Source: Pseudoleptotrichia goodfellowii
GTDB lineage: Bacteria; Fusobacteriota; Fusobacteriia; Fusobacteriales; Leptotrichiaceae
Reading direction: 5' to 3'
NCBI RefSeq assembly: GCF_007990505.1
Contig: NZ_AP019822.1
Coordinates: forward strand, 1,302,001-1,366,000
DNA: 64,000 nucleotides
The notes under the pieces are model-generated. The model saw nothing but the letters and a program-made list of their open reading frames with translations. It ran no database searches and was not told the DNA's origin. Below are positions 31,763-39,233 of this stretch, one piece after another. The first letter of the stretch is position 1. Each line of letters starts with the position of its first letter. The translations under genes were made by a program, and so were the position numbers.

Positions 31763-32938
31763 TTATAATATCTCCTTAGCAAAACTTCCTTCTTTTTCAG
31801 TTCCTAAAAGTATTTCTTCTATTGTTGCCGCTATATCTGCAAAAGTTTTTCTTACCCCTATATTTACATTCTTTTTAACTTTTTTTCCTGTTACAAGTAT
31901 AGGGATATACTCTCTTGTGTGATCTGTCCCTTTATAAGTAGGGTCATTTCCGTGATCGGCAGTAATTATAAGGATTTCGTCATCTCTCAAATTTTTCTCA
32001 ATTTCAGGCAGCCAATTATCAAACTCGATTAAAGCATTTACATATCCCTGAACATTTCTTCTATGACCGTAAACCGCATCAAAATCTACCAGATTTGTAA
32101 ATATAAGTCCTTTCGTATTTTCTTTTAATGCCGCAACAGTTTTTTTAATTCCGTCAAGGTTATCCTGATTGGCTTTTCTGTTATCTGTAATTCCTTTTCC
32201 GTTGAACAGATCACTTGTTTTTCCTATTCCTACTACATCAAGTCCTGCTTTTTCAAGTCTTTCAAGCATGGACTCTTTAGGTGGATCAATGGAAAAATCA
32301 TGTCTGTTGGCAGTTCTTTTAAATTCTCCGACTTTTTTTCCTACATAAGGTCTTGCGATTACCCTTGCAACAGGAGAAATTCTGTTACATATTTCCAGAG
32401 CGATTTCACAACCTTTGTATAACTCTTCAAGAGGTATTACATCTTCATTTGCTGCAATCTGAAACACAGGGTCTGCAGATCCGTAAACTATCCAATCTCC
32501 TGTTTTTATTTGTTCCTCTCCGAATTTATCAATAATCACCGTTCCCGAAGCAGGTCTGTTCCACAATACTTTTCTTCCTGTTTTTTCTTCAAATTCTTTT
32601 ATGACTTCGTCGGAAAATCCATTTGAATAGTTAGGGAACGGTCTTTCTAAAGGTACACCTGCAATTTCCCAGTGTCCTGTAGTCGAATCTTTTCCGATAG
32701 ATACTTCTACCGCCTTACCGTAAGCTCCTTCTGCTTCTTTTACAGCAGGAGTTCCTTCAATTTTAGTTATATTTCCTAATCCCAATTTTCCCATATTAGG
32801 TAAACTCATTCCGCCTGCAGCTTTTGCCATATTTCCTAATGTGTTTGAGCCTACATCATCAAAATCCGCAGCATCAGGTAATTCTCCCGCTCCGACACTG
32901 TCCAGGACTATTAATGTTATTCTGTTTATATCTTTCAT
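31763..32938 (-). CDS. deoB: Phosphopentomutase
   Basis: DeoB converts (deoxy)ribose-1-phosphate from the phosphorylases to the 5-phosphate (391 aa). It has the alkaline-phosphatase-like metal sites: VLDSVGAGELPDA at the N terminus, IGKDSTTGHWEIAG near residue 80 with the phosphorylated threonine region, and ITADHGNDPTYKGTDHTREYIP near 325. It is the first gene of the unit that continues through the NUDIX, flavin, TfoX, deoD, cdd and deoD genes. Confidence 0.96.
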   Translation of the reverse strand: MKDINRITLIVLDSVGAGELPDAADFDDVGSNTLGNMAKAAGGMSLPNMGKLGLGNITKIEGTPAVKEAEGAYGKAVEVSIGKDSTTGHWEIAGVPLERPFPNYSNGFSDEVIKEFEEKTGRKVLWNRPASGTVIIDKFGEEQIKTGDWIVYGSADPVFQIAANEDVIPLEELYKGCEIALEICNRISPVARVIARPYVGKKVGEFKRTANRHDFSIDPPKESMLERLEKAGLDVVGIGKTSDLFNGKGITDNRKANQDNLDGIKKTVAALKENTKGLIFTNLVDFDAVYGHRRNVQGYVNALIEFDNWLPEIEKNLRDDEILIITADHGNDPTYKGTDHTREYIPILVTGKKVKKNVNIGVRKTFADIAATIEEILLGTEKEGSFAKEIL

Positions 32939-33000
32939 TTTTTCATTCCTTTCGTTTTATTATATTTTAATTTTTTATAGAATTATTATTAAAAATATAG

Positions 33001-33006
33001 TATAAT
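33001..33006 (+). promoter_or_regulatory. -10 box of the small toxin-like transcript
   Basis: TATAAT lies 43 bases before the small toxin-like ATG; no strong -35 box is seen. The predicted leader contains the stem GCTC/GAGC (33020-33033) just before the ribosome site AGGAGG. Confidence 0.5.
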
Positions 33007-33049
33007 AAGATTAGCCTTCGCTCTGTTACGAGCAGAAAGGAGGTAAATC

Positions 33050-33150
33050 ATGACTGAACACATCGTCATCGGTATTCTCTCATTAATGTCATTTCAGAAT
33101 TGATTGTGTATTTTATAATCAGATTCATTGAAAAACATCATGAGAGGTAA
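33050..33150 (+). pseudogene. Candidate type I toxin (Fst-like small membrane peptide), frameshifted
   Basis: A perfect AGGAGG precedes ATG by 6 bases. The ATG frame gives 17 residues (MTEHIVIGILSLMSFQN) and then stops. The next frame continues with ELIVYFIIRFIEKHHER and a stop at 33148-33150. One added base in the TTT run near 33092 would join them into a 33-residue peptide: short N terminus, one membrane span, charged C-terminal tail. That is the size and layout of Fst/Ldr-type toxins. It could be a decayed gene, a sequence error or a peptide that is truly 17 residues. It lies alone on the plus strand in the 463-base gap 32939-33401. Confidence 0.5.
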
Positions 33151-33205
33151 AGAAAAAACCCCTGTAGCAGCAGGGATTTTTAGGTAAACATTGACTGAAT
33201 ACATC
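33051..33205 (+). repeat. Direct repeat pair flanking the toxin-like gene and terminator
   Basis: TGACTGAACACATC (33051-33064, over the toxin start) recurs as TGACTGAATACATC (33192-33205) beyond the terminator, 13 of 14 bases identical. Fst-type par loci have such repeats so that convergent RNAs pair at the toxin start. Confidence 0.65.
33060..33180. terminator. Bidirectional terminator of the toxin/antisense RNA pair (hairpin at 33160-33175)
   Basis: The hairpin itself is at 33160-33175 (CCCTG / CAGGG), with AAAAAA on its left and TTTTT on its right, so it works in both directions. It ends the toxin-like message and, from the other side, the antisense RNA. The remaining part of the interval is the toxin-like message body. 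Confidence 0.55.
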
Positions 33206-33211
33206 ATTTAC
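33155..33211 (-). ncRNA. Candidate antisense antitoxin RNA
   Basis: A consensus promoter at 33218-33245 points left, and the shared terminator ends at about 33155. This predicts an RNA of roughly 55-60 bases that contains the complement of the second direct repeat and the terminator hairpin. It could pair with the toxin-like message at the start codon region and the hairpin, as RNAII does in the pAD1 par system. Not proven. Confidence 0.5.
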
Positions 33212-33217
33212 AAACTT

Positions 33218-33245
33218 ATTATACCACATCTACAAAAAAAGTCAA
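33218..33245 (-). promoter_or_regulatory. Promoter of the antisense RNA
   Basis: TTGACT (33240-33245) and TATAAT (33218-33223) are spaced by 16 bases, with TGG before the -10. No coding frame follows, only the short antisense region. Confidence 0.7.
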
Positions 33246-33401
33246 TCTTTTTTCACCCTGTTTTAATTTTATTATTATATTTTCATCTATAATTTTTTCA
33301 TATTTTCCGATATATTTGAAAATCTGTTTCTCTTACAATGTCCAAACTCTGGTTATTTATTCATTTTGATTTTGAAATTACAATGATTTTATTTTAAATT
33401 T

Positions 33402-34163
33402 CTATTTTTCTCCAACAATCATTCCTTTTTGAATATATTCTTTTATTTTCATACCGTAACCCCATTTTTCAGCGTAAGCATCGGTTACTTCATCTTTTAA
33501 GATGATTATATTTTTAAAGCCTGATTTCTCTATTATTTTATATAATTCTTCCTCCGGAATCGCTCCTCCTACTCATGTACAATGCATTTTTTCAGATTTT
33601 CTCCATTCTTTCGGCAAATCTTTTTTCAATATTATATCGGAAATATAGAATTTTCCTCCTGATTTTAAAATTCTGTACAATTCATCATATGTTTTCTGTT
33701 TATCCGGCTCAAGGTTAATAACGCAGTTGCTTATTGCTTTATCTATACTGTTTGAATCAAAAGGCATATTCGTAAGAGTTCCTCTTCTAAATTCTATATT
33801 TTTAAATTTTTTCATATCCCTAATTTTTTCAGCTTTTTTTATTATGTCCTCTAACCTGTCCATACCGTAGAGAACACCTGAATTAGGATATTTCATTCTT
33901 GTCAAAAAGATATCTTTTCCTGTTCCACAACCTAAATCTATAAGAGTTTCTCCGTCATTTAAAATTAGATTCTCAAGAGGATTCCCACAAGAAAGCCCTG
34001 TGTCCGCTTCTTCAGGGAGTTGCTTTAACATTTCCTGATTATAACCCAAAGATTCGGATATTTTTTCGGGAGAAATATGTGTTTTATATTCTTTGTCGAA
34101 AATTTTTTGATAAAATTCATCGACTTTTTCTCTTATTTTTTCATTATCATTTTTATTTTTCAT
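33402..34163 (-). CDS. arsM: Arsenite methyltransferase ArsM-like, with in-frame UGA (candidate selenoprotein)
   Basis: This SAM-dependent methyltransferase methylates trivalent arsenic (253 aa if UGA is read through). The SAM site is LIDLGCGTGKDIF near residue 75. ArsM landmarks are LSCGNPL near 63 and the SNCVINL cysteine near 145. Codon 197 (33573-33575) is TGA, and the same frame continues without break for 56 more codons as VGGAIPEEELYKII...IVGEK to a TAG. In ArsM relatives this place holds a conserved Cys (CxCxGGA type motif); here it reads HCT-UGA-VGGA. A hairpin UUCC-GGA-GGAA starts 13 bases after the UGA with G in its loop, as in bacterial SECIS elements. The alternative is a nonsense mutation. 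It lies 47 bases after deoC. Confidence 0.8.
33549..33559 (-). promoter_or_regulatory. Candidate bacterial SECIS hairpin
   Basis: UUCC-GGA-GGAA on the message, starting 13 bases downstream of the arsM UGA, with two Gs at the start of the loop. Position and loop fit the loose bacterial SECIS rules. The stem is only 4 bp, so the support is modest. Confidence 0.35.
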
Positions 34164-34210
34164 AATTTATCCCTTCAGCAAATAACAAAGCAAATTTACG
34201 GCATTAACAA

Positions 34211-34876
34211 TTAATATTTTCCTTCTTCTACTTCTAATCCTTTTATTATTTCGATTCCCGAGCTTGTTCCGAGTCTTGTTGCTCCCAACTCTATATATTT
34301 TTGAGCAGTTATCAAATCTTTTACTCCACCGCTTGCTTTCACTTGAGCTTTATCACCTACTATCGATTTCATTAATTTTACATCATCAAAAGTTGCTCCT
34401 CCTGTTCCGAATCCTGTGGAAGTTTTTACGAAATCGGCTTTAGCATTTAGAGAAAGTTCACATGCTTTTTTCTTTTCTTCGTCTGTCAAATAGCAAGTTT
34501 CTATTATCACTTTCAACACATTATTTCCGATTGCTTCTTTTATTTCTCTTATTTCCTGCTCTACATAAGCGTATTCTCCGTCTTTCAAAGCAGCCACATT
34601 TATAACCATATCTATTTCAGAAGCACCGTCTTCTATAGCTTTTTTAGCTTCAAAAACTTTCACATCTTTGGACATTGCTCCCAAAGGAAATCCTACAACT
34701 GCTGCCACTTTGACATCACTGTCTTTTACCTGTTCATAGGCATATTTTACATTAGCTCCGTTTACACATACAGAAAAAAATTTGTATTCTTTTGCTTCGT
34801 CACATAATTTTTTTATATCCTTTTTTTGAGCTGTCGCCTTTAAAATCGTGTGATCAATATATTTATTTATTTCCAT
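34211..34876 (-). CDS. deoC: Deoxyribose-phosphate aldolase
   Basis: DeoC cleaves deoxyribose-5-phosphate to acetaldehyde and glyceraldehyde-3-phosphate (221 aa). The Schiff-base lysine is in FVKTSTGFGTGGA near residue 153 and the second catalytic lysine is in VKASGGVKDL near 182. The N terminus NKYIDHTILKATA is typical. It follows the pyrimidine phosphorylase gene by 36 bases, giving the last step of the deoxynucleoside route. Confidence 0.96.
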   Translation of the reverse strand: MEINKYIDHTILKATAQKKDIKKLCDEAKEYKFFSVCVNGANVKYAYEQVKDSDVKVAAVVGFPLGAMSKDVKVFEAKKAIEDGASEIDMVINVAALKDGEYAYVEQEIREIKEAIGNNVLKVIIETCYLTDEEKKKACELSLNAKADFVKTSTGFGTGGATFDDVKLMKSIVGDKAQVKASGGVKDLITAQKYIELGATRLGTSSGIEIIKGLEVEEGKY

Positions 34877-34912
34877 TTTTATTTTCCTTTCTTCACATTC
34901 AATTATTATTGA

Positions 34913-36217
34913 CTATTCTATAATCTCCAAAATAGCTTTCTGCTTGTCGACTTTATCGGATTGTATTACGTAAGCATCTAAAATCATACTTCTTGAATTA
35001 TTGACATTTTTATCATCGTTATAATAAATTTCGGCTATTTTTTCACCTTTATTGACTTTATCTCCGACTTTTTTCAATATTTTTATACCTACCGCATGAT
35101 CAATTATATCTTCCTTAGTTGCTCTTCCGGCACCTATAATCATTGCAGCTTTTCCTATTTCTTCGGCTTTTATTTTTGAAACATAACCGTCTTTTTCAGA
35201 AAATACTTCTGTCATTGACTTCGGTTGCGGAAGTAAATTATAATCATTTACAAGGTTGCCGTTTCCGCCGCTTTCACTTATAAATTCGGACAGTTTTTTA
35301 AGAGCCGAACCGTTATTTATGACTTCTTCTATTTTAGATTTTCCTTCGGACAATTCCTTAATTTCTCCTTTAGCTTTTAATGCAAGGGAAGCAATAGCAT
35401 AAACAACTTCTTTCAGATCTTCAGGTCCGTTTCCCTTCAACGTTTCAATAGCTTCTGTTATTTCATTGGCATTTCCTATAGAATATCCTAAAGGCTCGTC
35501 CATATTACTTAATACCACTTTTACTTTTCTTCCTGCACCTTTTCCTATTTCTATCATTCTTTTAGCCAGTTCTTTTGCATGCTCAATATCTTTCATAAAA
35601 GCTCCGTCGCCTACTTTTACGTCCAATATTATAACATCCGACTGAATAGCCAGTTTTTTACTCATAATACTGCTCGCAATTAAAGGAATACTAGGTACAG
35701 TTCCTGTTACATCTCTCAAAGAATAAAGTTTTTTATCTAACGGAACAATTTTATCACTGTATCCCATAAGTCCTATTCCTGTTTTGTTTGCTACAGAAAC
35801 CAGTTCATCTCTTGTATTTGAAAATTTAAAACCGTCTATTGATTCAAATTTGTCAATAGTTCCGCCTGTGTGCCCAAGACCTTTTCCTGAAAGTTTTGCA
35901 GTTCCCATACCGAGTGCAGCCAATACAGGTGCTAAAACTACCGTTACTTTATCTCCTACTCCGCCGGTACTGTGCTTATCTACTAAAAATTTATCAATTT
36001 CATCAAATTTTATTATATCTCCCGAATCTCTCATTATTGTGGTAAATTCAAGTAATTCATCTACGGTCATGTCATTAAAGTAAGTCGCCATTAAAAATGA
36101 TGACATTTGATAATCAGGAACATTTCCTTTTAAATATTCACTTAATAAAAATGAAATTTCTTCTTTTGTTAGTTCCTGTTTTTCTCTTTTCTTTTCTATT
36201 AAATCTACTACTCTCAT
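34913..36217 (-). CDS. pdp: Pyrimidine-nucleoside phosphorylase
   Basis: This enzyme cleaves uridine, thymidine and deoxyuridine with phosphate (434 aa, thymidine/pyrimidine phosphorylase family). It shows VDKHSTGGVGDKVTVVLAP near residue 82, GLGHTGGTIDKFESI near 116, and a C-terminal domain with DHAVGIKILKKVGDKVNKGE. It opens the pdp-deoC-(arsM) unit, separated from the upstream lipoprotein gene by a terminator. Confidence 0.95.
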   Translation of the reverse strand: MRVVDLIEKKREKQELTKEEISFLLSEYLKGNVPDYQMSSFLMATYFNDMTVDELLEFTTIMRDSGDIIKFDEIDKFLVDKHSTGGVGDKVTVVLAPVLAALGMGTAKLSGKGLGHTGGTIDKFESIDGFKFSNTRDELVSVANKTGIGLMGYSDKIVPLDKKLYSLRDVTGTVPSIPLIASSIMSKKLAIQSDVIILDVKVGDGAFMKDIEHAKELAKRMIEIGKGAGRKVKVVLSNMDEPLGYSIGNANEITEAIETLKGNGPEDLKEVVYAIASLALKAKGEIKELSEGKSKIEEVINNGSALKKLSEFISESGGNGNLVNDYNLLPQPKSMTEVFSEKDGYVSKIKAEEIGKAAMIIGAGRATKEDIIDHAVGIKILKKVGDKVNKGEKIAEIYYNDDKNVNNSRSMILDAYVIQSDKVDKQKAILEIIE

Positions 36218-36245
36218 GTTAATTTCTCCTTTCTTTTAGTCAATA

Positions 36246-36270
36246 AAAGCAGGACGTTAAATCCTGCTTT
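36246..36270 (-). terminator. Terminator of the BMP lipoprotein gene
   Basis: A perfect 9-bp stem AAAGCAGGA / TCCTGCTTT with a 7-base loop lies between the lipoprotein gene and pdp, ending in TTTTATT on the minus strand. Confidence 0.85.
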
Positions 36271-36301
36271 CATTTCTGTTCAAGACTTTTAAGATATTTT
36301 A

Positions 36302-37345
36302 TTATAAAGTAGGTTTAACTACAATTTTTCCATCTTTTATATCTTGTTTTATTTGTTCTAATTTTTTGATATTTTCTTCACCGATTTTATCTTTTGTAAA
36401 TTCAAATTCAGTAGTTCCTACACCGTCTTCTTTTATTCCGAATTCCTGAATTGTAGGTTGATATTTTCCTTCAAGAGTATCTTTAACTTCATTAAATACT
36501 GCATTGTCTACATATTTCATCATTGATGTCAATATTGTTCCCGGAGCTATTCCGTCCTGATTTGAGTCAACTCCTATTGCATATACATTTTTTTCTTTAG
36601 CAGCCTGGAATACACCTTGTCCGCTTGCTCCTGCAGCGTGATATACCACATCGGCTTTTTGTTGAATTAAAGTTTCAGTTTTTGTTTTAGCTGATGCAGG
36701 ATCATTAAATGCACTGTTTCCACCTATATAAACTGATAATGTTTTTATATTAGGATTTACATATTTTGCACCTTGTTCAAATCCTGCCTGGAATTTTTGA
36801 ATTAACGGAGATTCCATTCCACCGACAAATCCTATAGTTCCTGATTTACTCATCATTGCAGCCAATGCTCCTACAAGGAACGAACCTTCATGTTCTTTAA
36901 AACTTAATGAAGCTATATTAGGAACATTTTCGATTTTTTCATCGATAATAGCAAATTTTTGATCAGGGAATTGTTGTGCAACTGCCATAACCGAATCTTT
37001 CATTGTGAACCCTACACCGATTATTAATTGATATTCTCCTGTTTCAGCAAATTTTGTTAAAGCATCTTTTGCTTCAGTTGCAGGATCTTTAGGTTCATAC
37101 TCATCAAAAGTAATTCCCAATTCTTTTTTAGCTCTTTCCAATCCTCTGAACGCAGCATCATTAAATGATTTATCTCCTTTTCCTCCTGTCGAATAAACAA
37201 TAGCCACTTTTTTAGCGGCATCGGTTTTTTGAGCAGTTTCTCCACCGTCTTTTTTCTGTTCTCCTTCAGCAGGCTTTGATCCTCCACAAGCCACAAACAA
37301 AAGCAATGTAGCCATAATGCTGAAAATTGTAACAATTTTTTTCAT
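36302..37345 (-). CDS. BMP-family nucleoside-binding lipoprotein
   Basis: This is the periplasmic binding lipoprotein (347 aa) of a nucleoside ABC importer, PnrA/BmpA type. The lipobox is LFVAC (Cys20), followed by a low-complexity charged linker. The BMP fold begins at KKVAIVYSTGGKGDKSFNDAAF near residue 47, with IGVGFTMKDSV near 107 and FVGGMESPLIQKFQAGFEQG near 172, all family hallmarks. It has its own promoter and terminator and would be made in excess of the membrane parts encoded at 38364-41811. Confidence 0.94.
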   Translation of the reverse strand: MKKIVTIFSIMATLLLFVACGGSKPAEGEQKKDGGETAQKTDAAKKVAIVYSTGGKGDKSFNDAAFRGLERAKKELGITFDEYEPKDPATEAKDALTKFAETGEYQLIIGVGFTMKDSVMAVAQQFPDQKFAIIDEKIENVPNIASLSFKEHEGSFLVGALAAMMSKSGTIGFVGGMESPLIQKFQAGFEQGAKYVNPNIKTLSVYIGGNSAFNDPASAKTKTETLIQQKADVVYHAAGASGQGVFQAAKEKNVYAIGVDSNQDGIAPGTILTSMMKYVDNAVFNEVKDTLEGKYQPTIQEFGIKEDGVGTTEFEFTKDKIGEENIKKLEQIKQDIKDGKIVVKPTL

Positions 37346-37386
37346 CTTAAAATCCTCCTGTTTTTTTGTGTATATATTTATAATTA

Positions 37387-37414
37387 ATTATACCCTATTT
37401 TTTTATTTTTTCAA
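37387..37414 (-). promoter_or_regulatory. Promoter of the BMP lipoprotein gene
   Basis: TTGAAA (37409-37414) and TATAAT (37387-37392) are spaced by 16 bases, 42 bases before the start codon. Confidence 0.75.
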
Positions 37415-37469
37415 ATGATATTTTTGAATTTTGAAAATTTTTTTCATAAATTTCAACTGTTATTTAAGG

Positions 37470-38231
37470 CTATTCTTCCTCTTCGCCAAGAAAAATATAC
37501 TCTATAATCACTTCACAAACTTCATTATTTTTATCATATCCGAAATACACCGGATATACTCCGTCTCCGAATCCTGTCTGAATCATAGGGACTGTCAAAT
37601 CCGTTCCCGGAATTTTAAAATTAATCCAATCACCGTCTTCTCTTTGAAATTCAGGATTTTCATTATAACTTTTTTTAAATTCTTCAGCAAAAAAGTCATC
37701 GTATATATTTCCGTCAGGATTTTTCTCATACCACTCTTTCTCGAAATCGGCATAAGCATCTCTTGTTTTAACATCTACTATTGTTGCAAGTCCTGCATCT
37801 ACAGCAAATCCAAAGAAGCTCCCTTTTTCAAGATCATCTTCTACAGCTTCATTGCCTATCATTGCTTCTCTGTATACAACAGCTTTTTCATCATTAAATT
37901 TTACTCTCGACAAAGTATATCTATAATGATCTTCTTCTATTTCGGCAACTAAAGTAACAAGTTTATATTTTCCTGTAGGAACTTCCTGAAAGTAAGGTAA
38001 CTCTCTTTTATTAAGATAAACAAGAGGATCTCTCACTAATATTTTACCTGTAGGAAAATTTACTTCTCCCATATCAATATGAAATAACTTTTTACCGAAA
38101 ATTTCCTCTTTCTCAAACAACTCTCCGTAATTTGTATCGGATACAAGTAAATCCTTAATTTCTTGATATCTTTTGAGCCATTCCGGTGTCATAATCTGCT
38201 TTTCCGTTCTCACTTTCATTCCCCCATTCAA
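37470..38231 (-). CDS. DUF4241 protein
   Basis: This is a 253-residue soluble protein of the DUF4241 family: GKKLFHIDMGEVNFPTGKILVRDPLVYLN near residue 45, FFGFAVDAGLATIVD near 137, and a glycine-rich IPGTDLTVPMIQTGFGDGVYPVYFG near 212. No function is established. It sits between the nucleoside permease genes and the binding lipoprotein gene, where it is not expected. The first ATG (38231) has only a weak site; a second ATG four codons later has GGGGGA too close. Confidence 0.82.
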   Translation of the reverse strand: MNGGMKVRTEKQIMTPEWLKRYQEIKDLLVSDTNYGELFEKEEIFGKKLFHIDMGEVNFPTGKILVRDPLVYLNKRELPYFQEVPTGKYKLVTLVAEIEEDHYRYTLSRVKFNDEKAVVYREAMIGNEAVEDDLEKGSFFGFAVDAGLATIVDVKTRDAYADFEKEWYEKNPDGNIYDDFFAEEFKKSYNENPEFQREDGDWINFKIPGTDLTVPMIQTGFGDGVYPVYFGYDKNNEVCEVIIEYIFLGEEEE

Positions 38232-38278
38232 TAGAAAATTCCTTAAATTCCACCGACATTAAAATTCATCCTTTACAA

Positions 38279-38331
38279 ACTCCCGCATTTTCGGAGTCGA
38301 CACAGTCGCGTAGAACGCGGGTAGTGGGAGT
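38279..38331. other. G+C-rich structured intergenic stretch
   Basis: In an AT-rich setting these 53 bases are visibly G+C-rich and can fold: outer arms ACTCCC (38279-38284) and GGGAGT (38326-38331), nested CCCGC/GCGGG (38282-38286 and 38317-38321), and an inner CGAC-ACA-GTCG (38298-38308). No reading frame of note runs across it. It may be a structured RNA, a palindromic repeat or part of the operon end. Confidence 0.5.
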
Positions 38332-38355
38332 ATGAGGGCGGCAATGAGCCCTCAT
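38332..38355 (-). terminator. Terminator of the nucleoside permease operon
   Basis: A perfect 8-bp stem ATGAGGGC / GCCCTCAT lies 8 bases after the permease stop. The T run on the minus strand is weak, so it may attenuate rather than stop transcription. Confidence 0.55.
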
Positions 38356-38363
38356 GAATTTTA

Positions 38364-39233
38364 TTATTTCTCATAAGGCTGTCCCGAAGCTTTCGGTGCT
38401 TTAGCTTTTCCGACAAATCCTACCAACGCAAGTAGTGTCAATACATAAGGTATCATTGATAAAAACTGTTGAGGTATAGGCAGATTTATAGTTTTTGCAT
38501 AATCTGCAAATGCCTGTCCGAACGCAAACAGTAAACTTGCAAGTATTGCTCCTATCGGATTCCATTTACCGAATATCATCGCAGCCATAGCCATAAATCC
38601 CCTTCCGGCAGACATATTATTTGAAAATGCAGGCAACATTACTGCTGTCAGATATGCTCCTCCAAGTCCTGCAAACATTCCGGACAAAATGACACTTATA
38701 TATCTTATTTTATAAACATTTATTCCCACAGTATCAGCTGCAAGCGGATGTTCTCCGACTGCTCTTATTCTAAGTCCCAAAACAGTTTTAAATACTAAAA
38801 AGTGAGTTAATATTGCAAGTATATATATTATAGCAAGTACAACATATTTATCTGCCAATTTTTGAGCCGATGGTGTACTTCCTGCAACTCCGTATATGGT
38901 TTTTATGAGGAATGAAGTCATTGCCACAGCAAAAAGATTTAATGCAACCCCACTTATTATCTGATCGCCTTTAAGATTAATACTTATTACCGCATGAATC
39001 AACGAAATAAGTCCTCCTGTTATTACTCCGACAATTATTCCCAAATAAGGATTTCCTGTAGAAAGATTTACAACTGTTGTTGCGAATGCTCCGCTCAGCA
39101 TTATCCCTTCAAGCCCTATATTTACAACTCCGCTACGTTCGGATATACAAGCTCCAACTGCAGTTATAAGTATCGGCGGTGCTATAATCAATGTCTGTTT
39201 TATTAAAAATATTAAAATAGCTAGTATATTCAT
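38364..39233 (-). CDS. Nucleoside ABC transporter permease (second subunit)
   Basis: This is an integral membrane subunit (289 aa, BPD_transp_2 family) of the nucleoside importer, with eight or so hydrophobic helices. VGACISERSGVVNIGLEGIMLSGAF near residue 25 and LRIRAVGEHPLAADTVGI near 153 are typical of the NupC/YufQ-type partner. Its start is adjacent to the preceding permease stop. The two permeases form a heterodimer with the double ATPase. Confidence 0.93.
   Translation of the reverse strand: MNILAILIFLIKQTLIIAPPILITAVGACISERSGVVNIGLEGIMLSGAFATTVVNLSTGNPYLGIIVGVITGGLISLIHAVISINLKGDQIISGVALNLFAVAMTSFLIKTIYGVAGSTPSAQKLADKYVVLAIIYILAILTHFLVFKTVLGLRIRAVGEHPLAADTVGINVYKIRYISVILSGMFAGLGGAYLTAVMLPAFSNNMSAGRGFMAMAAMIFGKWNPIGAILASLLFAFGQAFADYAKTINLPIPQQFLSMIPYVLTLLALVGFVGKAKAPKASGQPYEK

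Noticed and set aside
33573-33575. UGA read as Trp (changed genetic code) to explain the arsM stop
   Set aside because: Many genes in the window use TGG for Trp and some end at TGA (for example the operon overlaps of ATGA type), so TGA is a normal stop here.
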